DNA of 64,000 nucleotides from Psilocybe azurescens (lineage: Eukaryota > Basidiomycota > Agaricomycetes > Agaricales > Agrocybaceae): NCBI GenBank assembly GCA_023853785.1, contig JAJIRX010000570.1, positions 248,001 to 312,000 of the forward strand, written 5' to 3'. Under the pieces are notes generated by a model that saw only the letters and a program-made list of their open reading frames with translations, did not search any database and was not told the DNA's origin. Of this stretch, positions 32,551 to 43,762 are shown piece after piece. A program made the translations under genes and the position numbers. How positions within the stretch are numbered: the stretch's first letter is position 1; each line of letters opens with the position of its first letter.

Positions 32551-35485
32551 TCATGTTTTAGTTCCGCTGGACCGGCTAGGTATAGGGGTCGACTTACTGT
32601 CGAGGGCAAGCTTCCTCGAAAATGACGCATGGCAATTCCGTACCCCACACGTGTACCTCCCAGGAAGCTTCTGCCTCTTCGAATCGATTATAGAATCCCG
32701 TAACGTTGCCTGAACAGGATCGCACCGCAGCTGCTGGACTGAGTCTGGGTCTTCCTTGACATGTTCTGTCAGATTCAATCCCGGAGGCGCGGTGGGGTGA
32801 CGGCCAACAAAAGCATTTGCTCGAGGTTCTTGAATGTTGCTGCTGGGATCTGAGGGAGGGCTCGGAGGACTATCATGATCGGACCTGGCAGCTGTAGAGT
32901 TTGAAGACGCCAGACGTGGATGGTATCCATTGAGACTTGGAGCACAGTCTGAGAATGAATATCGGCGCCGGTCAGGCATCATGCTCGCAAATCTGGAGGA
33001 ACACTCAGATTCCTCTGGTAGTGCTAGGGGATCAGCGCCTGTTATATATGTCGTAAATGAAATCACAAACCGAGGTCATCAGGGGAGTCCAACGCCAGCT
33101 CCTCGAGTCCTCTAAACAGTGTCTGTTCCTCCGTCGGCGAGTAGGAGCCAAGTGAAGGAACTATCAGCTCTTCCTTAGCATCCAGATATAGTACTCCTTT
33201 CATCCTCATTGTCAATGTAGGTGCTTTTTTTCATAAGCACAGATTCCTCACCACTTTCATCATGTTTAATGTCATATATGTCCAAGATCCGAGCTAGCAG
33301 GTCCTCTTTGGTTTGAGCAGATATCGCAAACCCCTTCCAGACTCGTCAACTTCAATTTATACTATACCTAAGATATGCACTGACCCCATTGACAGCGGAA
33401 GTCCAGTCCCCATCATGAGTGATAACCATTCTCGCTGCTGGGAACTTGGAGTGCAAAATACTCGTAAGACAGTAGTACGGGATGTGTGCTGAGTAGACAG
33501 AATGACTCACATGTTCTATAAGCAGCTCGTTCAGATACTTTGATGGATGGAACGGCTAGAGGGATGAATAAGTAAACGGGACGCGTAACAGTGTTTAGAT
33601 GGTCTGATGTCCTTACTGAGATTTCAGGCGTTGTCGTCATCGAGATTGCGTGTTGATTACCAGCTTTATTAGAAGCTGGCGCAGGCGCCCCATGCCGAGA
33701 GACAGAAGAGCCTTCAACCCGAGCATTACCCTCCGAAACGAAATTATTGAGGGAACTATTCCCAGATCTTCGATTCTGCATCGCCCCAATTTTCAGCGCC
33801 AGCTCCTGATTCAGCGTATCCCACGACTCAGCGCCCAGCGTGAGGTTGAGCGTGCGCACAAACAGACACTGATTCACGAATCTGCCATCCGCGCCGTCGT
33901 CGTCCGCCGCATCCAGCCCCCGTTCCCGCTCCCGTTCCCGCTCACCAGCACGTCTCCGCAACTCCTCTATCTCCCGGCGGTCGGGGCCCACACGCGCCTC
34001 CACCATCCCGGAGCACTCCCACGTATACGCACACGCCGCCGGGTTCCGCGGATCGCCCCGCGCCGCCTTGAACCGGAGGCAGTTCGTCCGGCTCTCCTGG
34101 GCGTGCTGCGCGATGTGGTTCGACAGGACCGCCATCCCCACGACGTCGTCTTGTCGCACCCCGTTACGAGGCGGATGTCGCCGTTTTGGGCCTCGCGGCC
34201 GCGCGGCCCGTTTACGAAACGGTACCAGCTCTCCACGTTGGTGGCGGCGTACGTGCGGAAATGCGGGATGTTTTCGAGGTCGAAGGCGATCGCGCCCTCG
34301 GGCATGGTCAGAATCGCGCCTTCAGACGCCTTGGACTCGAAGAATAAATCCCTGAAAGCAAGGGTTATTAATGATGGCAAGGGAGAGGCTGTGGACAGCA
34401 GACGCCGTGCGCCGGCGACTTACGGAGAGAACGCGTCACTCTGCGAGTTCTCAATCGATGTGCTGGCGAGATAGTTCCCCTGTTTGAACTCGAAAAACTC
34501 ACGAATATCCATATCAGCGTCAAGTTGGGGATAAATAGGCTCAAAATCCGCGGGCACCCTTCCTCGATTTATGGGGTCATCCGCTGGAAGGCATATGTTG
34601 AAAAGGAAGGAGAACCCGCCGGAAGGGGTGATGATGCCAACATCACCGATGCTGACCCCTTCTCTTCTATATGTTATGGGCAGACGCCTGTTGGGCTCCG
34701 GTATCCACAGTGGGAACCCGCGTCCCTTCATACTAAGCTGCTTCTCATAGACCTCGTTACTTTTTTTGCGTCGAGGGAGACATTTGAAGTGGCTGCACTA
34801 CTTGTAAGGATAAGCTTTGGCAAGCAACCTTTTGCACTCACTTGATTGTGATGGGCACTAGTCCCGTTCAAATGTTGTCCATATTGGCCTTTTATTTTGT
34901 TGACTTAATAACATACATACACCTTGTGATAAAAGATGTGCCACTCACCCGAATTGGTGTTGTGTATGTTACCTGAGAGAGAGCTGCAAACTTCGGTCTG
35001 GCCCTTTGAGGCAGAATGGGCGGAATCGGTGTGGGCATGCTCCGTGTTCGAAAGGGGAGCCTCTACTTGGAATCTCTGTATCAGCGAGAAATAACATATA
35101 GCAATGGGAGAAGCATCATACGGCCAAAATGTATGGTGAGGTTTGTATGATGACCCATTGTACTGTTGAAATGCCCGCCGTTGATGCTCACATTGCGAGA
35201 CGCTTGAAAAAGGAATTGGAAGGCTCGGACGCTTCTGGGCATCTAAAGACGGGGTTCGAGTCGTCAGCTCCACTTCATAGAGCCATATCTTGAAGGATGA
35301 GGGTAATGCACGCACAGTTGATCCTTTAATGGCGTCAAATGACCTTTCATATGCAATGTAGGATTTTCCGGAACGTCCGATACATCTGTCTGGATGTAGG
35401 GAGCTTGCGCAGGCTGAAGGTGATGTGCAAATAGGTAGGAATCCATCATCCTGAAGCTTGTAAACTCACTTACCGACGAAGACAT
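32551..35485 (-). CDS. Uncharacterised basidiomycete modular protein, copy 1, with C2H2-like zinc finger; one frameshift
   Basis: Exons run from about 35485. They carry an N-terminal motif FQASRNVSINGGHFNSTMG (about 35212-35133), a block RGFPLWIPEPNRRLPITYRR / IITPSGGFSFLFNICLPADD (34731-34420), then the family core YAATNVESWYRFVNGPRG, NGDIRLVTGCDKTTSWG, CAYTWECSGM and CLFVRTLNLTLG (34380-33610), and ITHDGDWTSAVNG. Spliced exons after that (HDESG/VLYLDAKEELIVPS, LGSYSPTEEQTLFRG, DDLG/ADPLALPEE) lead to a C2H2-type start, GRYTCGVRNCHASFSRK. The second half of the finger is not clear. One base is missing in CCCC at 34136-34139 (SWG/MAVL). The role is unknown; modules suggest DNA or partner binding. 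The 3' end is uncertain. Confidence 0.7.
35133..35212 (-). other. Conserved N-terminal Gly/Asn motif, copy 1
   Basis: Encodes FQASRNVSINGGHFNSTMG then HHTNLTI. The motif is nearly identical in copy 2 (39832-39912) although the exons around it have diverged. The alternating polar/hydrophobic pattern with a GG turn suits a beta-arch. Confidence 0.7.
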
Positions 35486-36055
35486 TATGTCTGGGTTACC
35501 ATTTGTGTTGCAAACTCTGCGTTGCATTTGGTCAGGTCGTAATTTCGGGGAGCATGGACAATACCGCTGGTCGCTGTTATAGCATTTTTACAATTCACCC
35601 AGCGTTTGCGCTCATGCACAGGATTAGACAAGTTGGGATTAGACAGGATTTAGAGTTGATTGAGAAGTAAGAAGCAGAGGTTGCTAAGCCGGCCTTGTAC
35701 AAACGTACGTCAGCGCTTGTGGAGGCAGTGCAAACGAAGACCATTAGGCGGTCGTGGTAATTGATTGTGAATGAGAAGAACTTCGTATTTACTATTCTGC
35801 ACTGGTCTGCTCAGCCTCGCTGTCATTGGGGAGCAAGCTCCCTTCTCTACTGCCGAAATGTCTAATCTCACGTGATCCTCTGGCTTTTAGATAGTCACCG
35901 TGAGAACTTTGAAAGCGCCGAGCGCCGAGCACACAATACAGTTACTCTGGCATAGCGGAGCGTTCTACTGAATATACGTGATCCTAAGGAATGGTCCTGG
36001 ATGTTCTATTACATCTAGACTATACCGAAGCTAGAAGCTATTTGAGTTGATACTA

Positions 36056-36664
36056 CAGTGTAATACACTTCCTCGAAACATAACTTTGTATTTCTTGATT
36101 TATAAGCCTATCACTCAAAATTTTCAGAAAAGATATTAGTGTTATATATACTCTGAAAATTAAGATCATGGAAAAACAAGGAAAGAATCAAGTGATTATA
36201 GTCTCAAATGCTTGGTTTAAATGTGCTTGCCATTTGTCACGGATTACTTGACACAACCGTGACATACCTTTTGTGGGAAAGCCGCGTGTCTTGCCTAATC
36301 GGAGTTTCGATGGCTCTCATTGTTGACTGAATTATTACCCCATTTTACAACGAAATATAACGAAATATTTTGAGCATAAGGATGATGTGCATGCCGATGT
36401 GCCTTCCAGTTTGTAGACCGAAATCTCTACCTAAACGCCCTACAGATGTGGCCAAGTATTTGGTATATACAAAACGTGGCTTAAGTTTTTGACAAAATCA
36501 CCCACTCTTGGTTGTGTTTTGCTCCCCATTATCTATAAATTCCTATGAATACACATATATACAGAAATAATCTTTGTACAGAATCTTAGAGTAACAAGTG
36601 GTCTATACCTTTCAATAATTCCATTTGTGTCGAGGAACCCCGTGTTTCGAGGTGTATTACACTG
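36056..36664. mobile_element. Tc1/mariner-like MITE (609 bp) with TA target duplication
   Basis: The left end CAGTGTAATACACTTCCTCGA and the reverse complement of the right end CAGTGTAATACACCTCGAAAC form a terminal inverted repeat of about 22-25 bp with a 3-base indel. TA lies directly outside both ends (36054-36055 and 36665-36666), the hallmark of Tc1/mariner insertion. The inside is AT-rich and has no transposase frame, so it would need a transposase supplied from elsewhere. Confidence 0.85.
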
Positions 36665-36919
36665 TAATACCAACTTAGCTGTCATCGATATCTTGCCTCA
36701 GTTTGACACCATTTAGGATTTTCGGCTTTTACGATAGGTAGGCGCTTATGGTGTGTGTTTGCAAAGTTATGGAAACTTGATTTGCATCATGTTCTAGGCA
36801 TCACGGACACTATGTGCAAGAGTTGCTGACAATATATTACTCCCTAGTATGTAATCCTTGTAAAATATTCCCGTACCCTCTCAAATTCAAGGAAGCAGTG
36901 AAAGCGAGATAAAAATGAT

Positions 36920-39900
36920 TCAGACAAGAGCTGGAGAAGGAAGTCGATTCGCTGGCTGCACAGCAGTGCTTCGCGAAGTCTTGATAGCAGCCACTTTCAC
37001 AGACGAGTAAGTGCAGTCCAGCTGCCGACGTATACAACCTGAGCATTTGGGCCGAGTTGAATCGCATCTAATTTTCCTGGCTACAAAAATGAAAGACTCA
37101 TTAGTCAAAGGACATCTTTAGAAAGAACATTGAGTTTGACGGGTACTTACTGATACAGAAATTACACGCCAGTTTGACATAAGACTTCGAATGTTTACTT
37201 CGCCGCGATGTTGAAGGACCAGGAGTTCCCGGGCTCAAATCCGTCCGACTCGTGTGGGTAGAAGAAAAGCCCTCGTCGAAATTTAAAAATTCGTCCTCAT
37301 TTTGCCATTGAGACAGCTTGATTCTTTTCTGGTAATATGGCCTGCTGCAGTCCCAGATGCCTAGTCGTGTACATCGTATGCAAGGCGTGTTTCCTTGGCA
37401 TTTCACCTTAGCCTCTGTGAATTAAGATGATATAGTTATGTACGTATCCTTTAAAAAAATGTCGTACTTGAGCATTCTTTACAAGAATTACTAGTATATT
37501 TTCCTTTTCTTTTTCTGGTTTGGTCTGAACAAATCGAGATCAATTTAGGATGTAGATACTTATGTTTTGTTATGCTTACTTGTTAGAGGTGACGAAAGTT
37601 CTCGTACCTCAGAAGCCAGGGTTTCTTTATTTGAGATTAGGGATACAGACCCTTGAATCATAATCAATCATAGAAGCTGCCTCAGCACACATCTACTCAC
37701 CATCATATTCAAGGAGAAGATCATGCGTTTCAAAGACCCTCTCCAAGAGCTGTTCCTCCAAGTGATCTAGATAAAATTGGTCCTTTATAAGGTCCATCAA
37801 CATAAGATCAACGGCATTACCTAGGACATGCACTGACCTCTGCTAGCGCCAAGGACCAGTCATTATCATGGGTAATGATAAGTCTGGCGGTCGGATTCTT
37901 ATTCAAGATTAAAACCATTCAGAGTAGGACCATCCGACGTAAACGCTCACTTTTTCTAGGAGATCTTTGTTCAAACAGTTCGAAGGATGAAAAGACTTAA
38001 ACGAATGACGGATTAATAACTCATGATAATCAATTCTTTTTATGCATCCTTACCGATGTCCCTGGAGTGGTTGTAATTAACATTCGATTTGAATCGTTAT
38101 CAGAGGATGGTGTCCCATGGGGTACATGAGTGGAGCCTTCCGAAGATCCCGCGAACGTGTGTGGTGTCCAGTCGAATTTATCGAGGTTGGAAGAGTCATC
38201 ATTGACCCTATCGACAGTAAGTGTAGCATTTATCTTGTCAGAGTGCTTATCGATGAAGGGGGATCGGGAAGATGGTAGCAACATGTCTAGGTTCTCAAAT
38301 CTGAAAGGTCCTGTGTTGCCGTAGTGTTGCATGATATGCATGAGGCTTTCCTCGTCCGATGAAAGAGAGAAGTGCGCAAGGCCTCTTCCGTTCAGGAGCG
38401 ACGGAGAACCAATTTCATTAGTGGTGTTGGATGAGGTATTGCCGGTAGACGAAGGGCCGACAATTCCTTTGCCACTGAAGTTACTGTAGCTGTCCTGACT
38501 GATTTCATGGTGCAACGCCAGCTCCTGGTTGATTTTCTCCCACATATCATGCCCAAGGGTGACGTTGAGTGTACGCACAAACAAGCATTGATTCATATAT
38601 TTCCTAGTATCGCCATCGTCTTCGGCATCAGGGTGTTCGCCGCTTCCCCGAAGATCGTTCGATTCCTGGAGATCGGGGCCTACTCGAGCCTCTGCCATCC
38701 CAGAGCAGTCCCAGATATAGGCGCAAGCGGAAGTATTATGGGGATTGTGCAAAGCCTTAAATCTTAGAGAATTTGTCTGTTCTTGGGAAACATTCGCGAG
38801 AGCGGCCATACCCCATGAATTTGTTTTATCGCATCCTGTCACGAGCCGTATGTCCCCGTTCTTCGCTTCCCGCCCGAGTCGTGGACCGTTCACGAAACGG
38901 TACCAGCTTTCCACGTTAGCAGCTGCGTACCCTCGGAAACGTGGAAGATTCTCCAGGTCCAAGGACACCGCTCCTTCGGGCATTGTTAAAATAGCGCCAT
39001 CTGATGCCGTCGTTTCGAAGGAAAGATCTCTGAAAGAGAAAGTGGTTGAATGAAAAATATTGCTACTATGGAAAGAAATGGTTTGACATACGGGGAAGAT
39101 GCATTATCGTTACGCGATTTTTCTATTGATGCACTGGCGAGATAGCTTCCTCGTTTGAATTCAGCAAATTCACTGACATCCATGCTGGGCTCTAATCGAA
39201 TGGGTGAGAATCCCTCAGGTACCCTGTTCAGATTTATAGGATCGTCCGCTGGAAGGCAAATGTTGAAGAGAAAGGAGAATCCACCAGAGGGGGTAATAAT
39301 TCCCACATCTCCAATACTAATCCCACATCTTCTGTATGCGACGGGAAGTCGTCTGTTTGGTTCTGGAATCCATAAAGGAAAGCCACGCTTCTTTAAACAG
39401 AGATGTCTTTCATATATCTCGTTGCTCTTAAGAATTGGTAACGGCGTTTGGAGGGGTTGAATAGCGGGTTCTTTCTGTTACGTATTTAAGTATGAGCATT
39501 TTGACTTGCGTACTATCCTGTGGTCTTACCGAGGTCGAATGTATCTGACGTGTGTTCATGTTGTGGTCGGATCCTCGGTCTTCAAAAGAAAATATTCCGG
39601 TAAACCGCACATGCAAAGGTATGTCAAGAGTTGCACTTACCTAAGTGACCACCTGTTCTATCTGAGGATAAGCTTCTACGAGCGTTATTTTGCACCGCGG
39701 TTGAGGTCAAAATAGCAGTTTCGGATATCGCAGGCTCAGGGCCAATATGAGAAGGCGGAGATTCTGCAGGACAACCGTGAGTTCTTCATATCTAATGTCA
39801 CATTCGACGACTTTTGCCATACGGTTGAGGTTGATGGTAAGATTCGTATGGTGGCCCATTGTGCTGTTGAACTGGCCACCCTTGATGGTCACATTGCGAG

Positions 39901-40190
39901 AGGCTTGGAAGAAGGAGCTGCAAGGTTCTGAGCTTTCTAAAAGTCTAGAAAGATTTATGATTTCAGTTCCACGACATATGCTACAAATTGATTGTCGATT
40001 GATTCTGGAATGCACTTACGCTTGGTTTCTCGTTGAAGACGGCTGACCGGTGATATTTGCCTGGTCTTCCTTGAAATGTGATACATTTGCCCACTGGTCC
40101 ATTCCCACAGCATCTGCAGACTATGAAGGAAAACGATGAAATGAAATGGGAGAAGAACACGTAGTTTATTATAGTCACCTTCTCAATCAT
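36920..40190 (-). CDS. Uncharacterised basidiomycete modular protein, copy 2, with tandem Zn2Cys6 clusters
   Basis: Starts near ATG 40190 (MIEK/SADAVGMDQWANVSHF). The N-terminal motif FQASRNVTIKGGQFNSTMG (39912-39832) is followed by RGFPLWIPEPNRRLPVAYRR and IITPSGGFSFLFNICLPADD (39400-39120). The core exon is at 38983-38040 (YAAANVESWYRFVNGPR, NGDIRLVTGCDKTNSWGMAA, CAYIWDCSGM, CLFVRTLNVTLG), then ITHDNDWSLALAE and LEEQLLERVFETHDLLLEYD. Further splicing reaches a basic stretch (TRKRKGKYTSNS) and two Zn2Cys6 clusters: CKECS/EAKVKCQGNTPCIRC...C (CX2CX6CX5CX2CX7C), and CNFCIT/RKIRCDSTRPKCSGC...C (CX2CX6CX6CX2CX6C). Both clusters are split by introns. The second kind of module binds CGG-type sites in fungal regulators. 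No frameshift was found in the core. Confidence 0.72.
36980..37510 (-). other. Two spliced Zn2Cys6 DNA-binding clusters of copy 2
   Basis: Cluster 1: the exon ending SNSCKECS (about 37500-37471) joins EAKVKCQGNTPCIRCTRLGI (about 37412-37345). Cluster 2: VKLACNFCIS at about 37177-37152 joins RKIRCDSTRPKCSGCIRRQL ending about 37010. All twelve cysteines are present with correct spacing after splicing. Confidence 0.75.
39832..39912 (-). other. Conserved N-terminal Gly/Asn motif, copy 2
   Basis: Encodes FQASRNVTIKGGQFNSTMG then HHTNLTINLN. It is almost unchanged from copy 1, implying selection. Confidence 0.7.
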
Positions 40191-40460
40191 ACTATGGAGA
40201 ACGGTCGGGGAATAGGTCTTGTAGTAGATTGTCGCGGCCAAAATCGTGTCAATATAAGCAGAGAAACAAAAGGGTTAGCGAGTCCTGAGTGCCATCATAG
40301 ACATAGATATTTTGCATAGCATTGAACTCCATGTGGACAGAGTATGAAATCAACAGGCTGCGTAGGTGGCTGTTGTCAAAAGGAGGCTGTGAATACCGTT
40401 AACGCATGCCGAACAACAGCCGAACTCGGGGCAAATTCCCGGACCGCCTATTCCGGGTTG

Positions 40461-40474
40461 CCGAACATGTTCGG
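40461..40474. promoter_or_regulatory. Perfect 14-bp palindrome CCGAACATGTTCGG upstream of the S28 peptidase
   Basis: A fully symmetric CCG-N8-CGG site 62 bp before the ATG at 40537, with further CCGAAC and CCCGGA words at 40405-40460. CCG/CGG half-sites are typical targets of Zn2Cys6 dimers. A regulatory role is inference. Confidence 0.35.
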
Positions 40475-40536
40475 TTCACACACCAGTTAGCAAGATCTCC
40501 CTGACACCTGGTCTGCTTTCAACGACGACGACAACG

Positions 40537-42971
40537 ATGGCGAGGAAGACCTCCGTTATCGCTGCTACAATATTTCTAGTGGTCTCTAGCTCATACGCGC
40601 TATCAACTCTTGATCAAATTCGTGTTCTTGGACCACAAGGCGTCAACTTGTGGAAGTTGGACAGGCATGCGCAGAAAGCTTCCAACCAGGACGTGAATGC
40701 TGCGCATATTGGCCAGGACTCGGGTACTGCCCAAAAGGCCTTCAAGACTACGGCAGACAGTGTTCCGCCGCACACTTTCCCGGCTCAATGGTTCCGCCAA
40801 CCTCTTGACCACTTTGACAACAAGTCGAGGGCATTCTTTCACCAACGTTATTGGGTCAGTACGCGTCATTATAAACCACGAAAAGGCGCGCCTGTGATCG
40901 TGCTGGATGGCGGAGAAACAAGCGGAGAGGTGAGTTTTGCATCCAATCGTCGGCCATCTCTACTTCAACTCGATTCGCCTCTAGGATCGCCTGCCTTTCC
41001 TAGATACCGGCATTGTTGAAATCTTAACTCGCGCGACAGGAGGTGTTGGGGTGATATTAGAGCATCGCTACTATGGTGAACCTACATCATATTATCATAC
41101 AAGTGAGATTCTCACATTTCTTTCAAGGTGAATCCGTTCCAGTTACCAACTTCTCCACGGACGCTCTTCGGTACGTGCTTCTTCGGTAAGCGGTTGCACG
41201 CGTAACTTCGTCTGACCGCAGCAATGAAGCTTTCTCAACAATGAGCAAGCTGCTGCAGACAGTGCCAACTTCATGAAGAACATCGAATTTAACGGAATCG
41301 ACGAAGATTTGACCGCTCCGAACACTCCTTGGATTTACTATGGGGCAAGCACTTTTCATCACCCCAAATATTTCCACTATTGTTGACTCTGTTTATAGGG
41401 ATCTTATGCAGGTGCCCGCGCTGCCCATATGAAAATCTTATATCCCGACATCGTATGGGGAGCTATTGCATCAAGTGGTACGATCCCCTATGGTTCATTT
41501 TGCCACACTTGCTAAAATCTGCCAAAATGCTTGCTATCAAATCTAGGCGTAACTCACGCTTCCCTCGAGAATTGGCAATATATGGACCTCATCCGCGAGG
41601 CTGCGGACCCGAAATGCTCTGGCCATCTTGTCAGCTCTATAAATACCATCGACTCGATCCTCGCTGGGCCTTCGATATTCAAACGTCAACTGAAAAACCT
41701 GTTCGGACTGGGTGAACTTGAACACGATGATGATTTTGCATCCGTCTTGGAGGTAATATGGCACTCAACTGGAAGTTTACGAGTTATTGATATTGACTAC
41801 CCTTATGTCGCAAAGAGTCCTCTCGGTTCGTGGCAAGCCAAATGCTGGGACCCAGCAGTTGGCAGTACCAAATTCGACGAATTCTGTGCTGCATTGGACG
41901 CTGGAATTTTACCGTTCGCAGCTGGTTTGTCGAAACTTCCTTTCGGACATCCAAACAGGATGGTCCAACTCGAAGATGGGTTGACCGTCGATCTCTCGGT
42001 AGTAAACTATGGGAAATTTATTAAAAAGGCGCGCATTACTATATCCTGAACAATCAGAACAAGTCGATGACATACCATTCCTTCCTTCACCAGCATATTG
42101 TATCTCAATGCCCTGAGGGCTTCACTGTCGAAGAAGTTGGTTCTCATTTAACTTCAGAGGTTTCTTCGTCTTACTCGCATTCTTGAATAGTGTTTCGGCA
42201 CCTATAACGACGATAAATACAAAGAGGATGGTATTGATCAGGAATGGCGTCTTTGGCTTTTCCAAGTCTGCACTCAGTGGGGTTATTTCACTGTAAGTTA
42301 TGATGCCATCCATGTTTAGAAAGTACTGATTATAGAACCTCTCCTTTTTCCAGACTGCTCCTGCTGACCAGAACTTGCCTCGAATCGTCTCTAAACTACT
42401 GACGCTTGGGTACGAATCCAAGATCTGCAAACAGGTAAGCCTTTCATATTGCACAGCTCCGTCTGACATTACTGAACCGACATGATAGGCTTTCCCTCCT
42501 GGCCAACACTTCTCGGTACCCTCCCTACCTAATATAACTGCGGTCAATGCCCTGGGAGACTTTTGGATCAAAGCCGATAGATTGGCCATTATTGACGGTG
42601 AAGGTACTTCAATTACATGCCAGTCCTTTTTCAGTGTCCTAATCAACTAACGCGGCATTCTTCTCCTCGGTTTGCTAGTTGATCCATGGAGACCGGTTAC
42701 CCCGCACAGCGACGATGCGCCCGACCGTAATGATACCATTCTGAGGCCTTTCAAACTCATTCCTAGTACGTCTATTTCTTCACTGATCGCTTCATGCCGA
42801 TGCTGATGGTGGTCTCTTGCTTTAGACGCTGTACATCACTACGATGAATACGGTCTGGCTAATATCTTCCAGGAGCCACCTGAAATTCGCAAAATCCACG
42901 CGGAAATGATATCGTTTGTTACTTCTTGGCTGAAGGACTGGAATAAGGAGCATGGTGTACAGGAGGAGTAA
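40537..42971 (+). CDS. Secreted serine carboxypeptidase, peptidase family S28
   Basis: Begins with a signal peptide (MARKTSVIAATIFLVVSSSY). The S28 entry region FPAQWFRQPLDHFDNKS leads to the first intron (donor after SGE, acceptor before DRLPFLDTG), and ILEHRYYGEPTSYYH follows. The nucleophile motif YYG-GSYAGARAAHM spans an intron near 41340-41410. Later exons give CFGTYNDDKYKEDG, WRLWLFQVCTQWGYF (about 42190-42290), TAPADQNLPRIVSKLL, AFPPGQHFSVPSLPN, the catalytic Asp in DPWRPVTPHSDD and the catalytic His in NAVHHYDEYG. The stop is TAA 42969-42971. S28 enzymes cleave C-terminal to proline or act as Pro-Xaa carboxypeptidases, here probably in extracellular nitrogen scavenging. All catalytic residues are present. 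About ten exons. Confidence 0.92.
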
Positions 42972-43456
42972 TTTACCGAGCTTTATGTATAACTGATTTA
43001 TTGCCGGAAGGATCTCTACTCGACAAACATTTATTTATCTGATGTTTGGATTTAGTAATATGTGCAATCAAAGTATCTTCGATACTTATTGAGCTGGTGT
43101 AGTGGAGTAAGCGATTGATATCGCGACGTTCGACATCTAGGTGAGTTCGGGGGTAATATTGATGAATTCAGTCTCGTTTCCCCCACCAGGCAAGGTTCCC
43201 AGTTAAATAAAATCTTGATTCACAATATACAACAAAGCACCAGAAAAAGTCAGCTGTCACGTAGTACAGAATATAAAACGAGCATCCCTCTCATCTCTGA
43301 TGAACTCTCACAACACAGGCTTTCCAACGATGCCTGAGACGACATCACAGTGATTACTACAGTATCTCGTTGATTAGCCAATGTCAACCGATTAGGGAGA
43401 ATCTAGACTCACATAAATTTTTGGTAATCTGAGAGAAAGAGAAACGTGGATGTTGC

Positions 43457-43660
43457 TTAGACCGGGATGGTCTGTGGTGGCAACACGGTGCGTGTGGGGT
43501 TGGCTCCCGGGATGGTGAAGGTGCGTGTGGTCACACCTCCGTCGGGGTAGGTGTAAGTGATTCTTGTGACCACTGGGTCGTAGATACCATCAGGAATAGC
43601 CACGGCAGAAGCGCCGAGGGCGAAGGCGAAGGTGAAGAGAGATGTCAAGGTGAATTTCAT
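43457..43660 (-). CDS. Small secreted protein, 67 residues
   Basis: Single exon. MKFTLTSLFTFAFALGASA is a clear signal peptide, followed by VAIPDGIYDPVV and a short Thr/Pro-rich mature peptide with TRITYTYPDGG and RTFTIPGANP. It has no cysteines, so it does not resemble cysteine-rich effectors. A TATA box lies about 95 bp upstream. The family is unknown. I trust it as a gene because of the combined signal peptide, compact frame and promoter. Confidence 0.65.
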   Translation of the reverse strand: MKFTLTSLFTFAFALGASAVAIPDGIYDPVVTRITYTYPDGGVTTRTFTIPGANPTRTVLPPQTIPV

Positions 43661-43754
43661 GATGGTTTTGAATTCGATTCAGATGGTGTGTTTAGAAACC
43701 AAGTTTCAAGTCGCTTTGGTTAGAAAACTGAAGTGAACAGTGAAAACTGGTCAG

Positions 43755-43762
43755 TTTATATA
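43755..43762 (-). promoter_or_regulatory. TATA box of the small secreted protein gene
   Basis: TATATAAA on the minus strand, 95 bp before the ATG at 43660, followed by a C/T-containing leader. Confidence 0.55.

Noticed and set aside
34136..34139. Calling modular copy 1 a pseudogene because of its frameshift
   Set aside because: The same kind of one-base homopolymer loss occurs in at least eight other places, including AMPK beta, so sequence error is more likely.
33650..34474. 274-codon plus-strand frame
   Set aside because: Antisense to the conserved core of modular copy 1; GC-rich shadow.
36920..37510. A separate short Zn2Cys6 transcription factor gene
   Set aside because: It has no start of its own, and exons with matching phases connect it to the end of the 38.0-39.5 kb core gene, so I treat it as that gene's C-terminus. 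cDNA could overturn this.
42122..42646. 174-codon minus-strand frame
   Set aside because: Overlaps S28 peptidase exons whose plus-strand translation contains family motifs (WRLWLFQVCTQWGYF, TAPADQNLPR).
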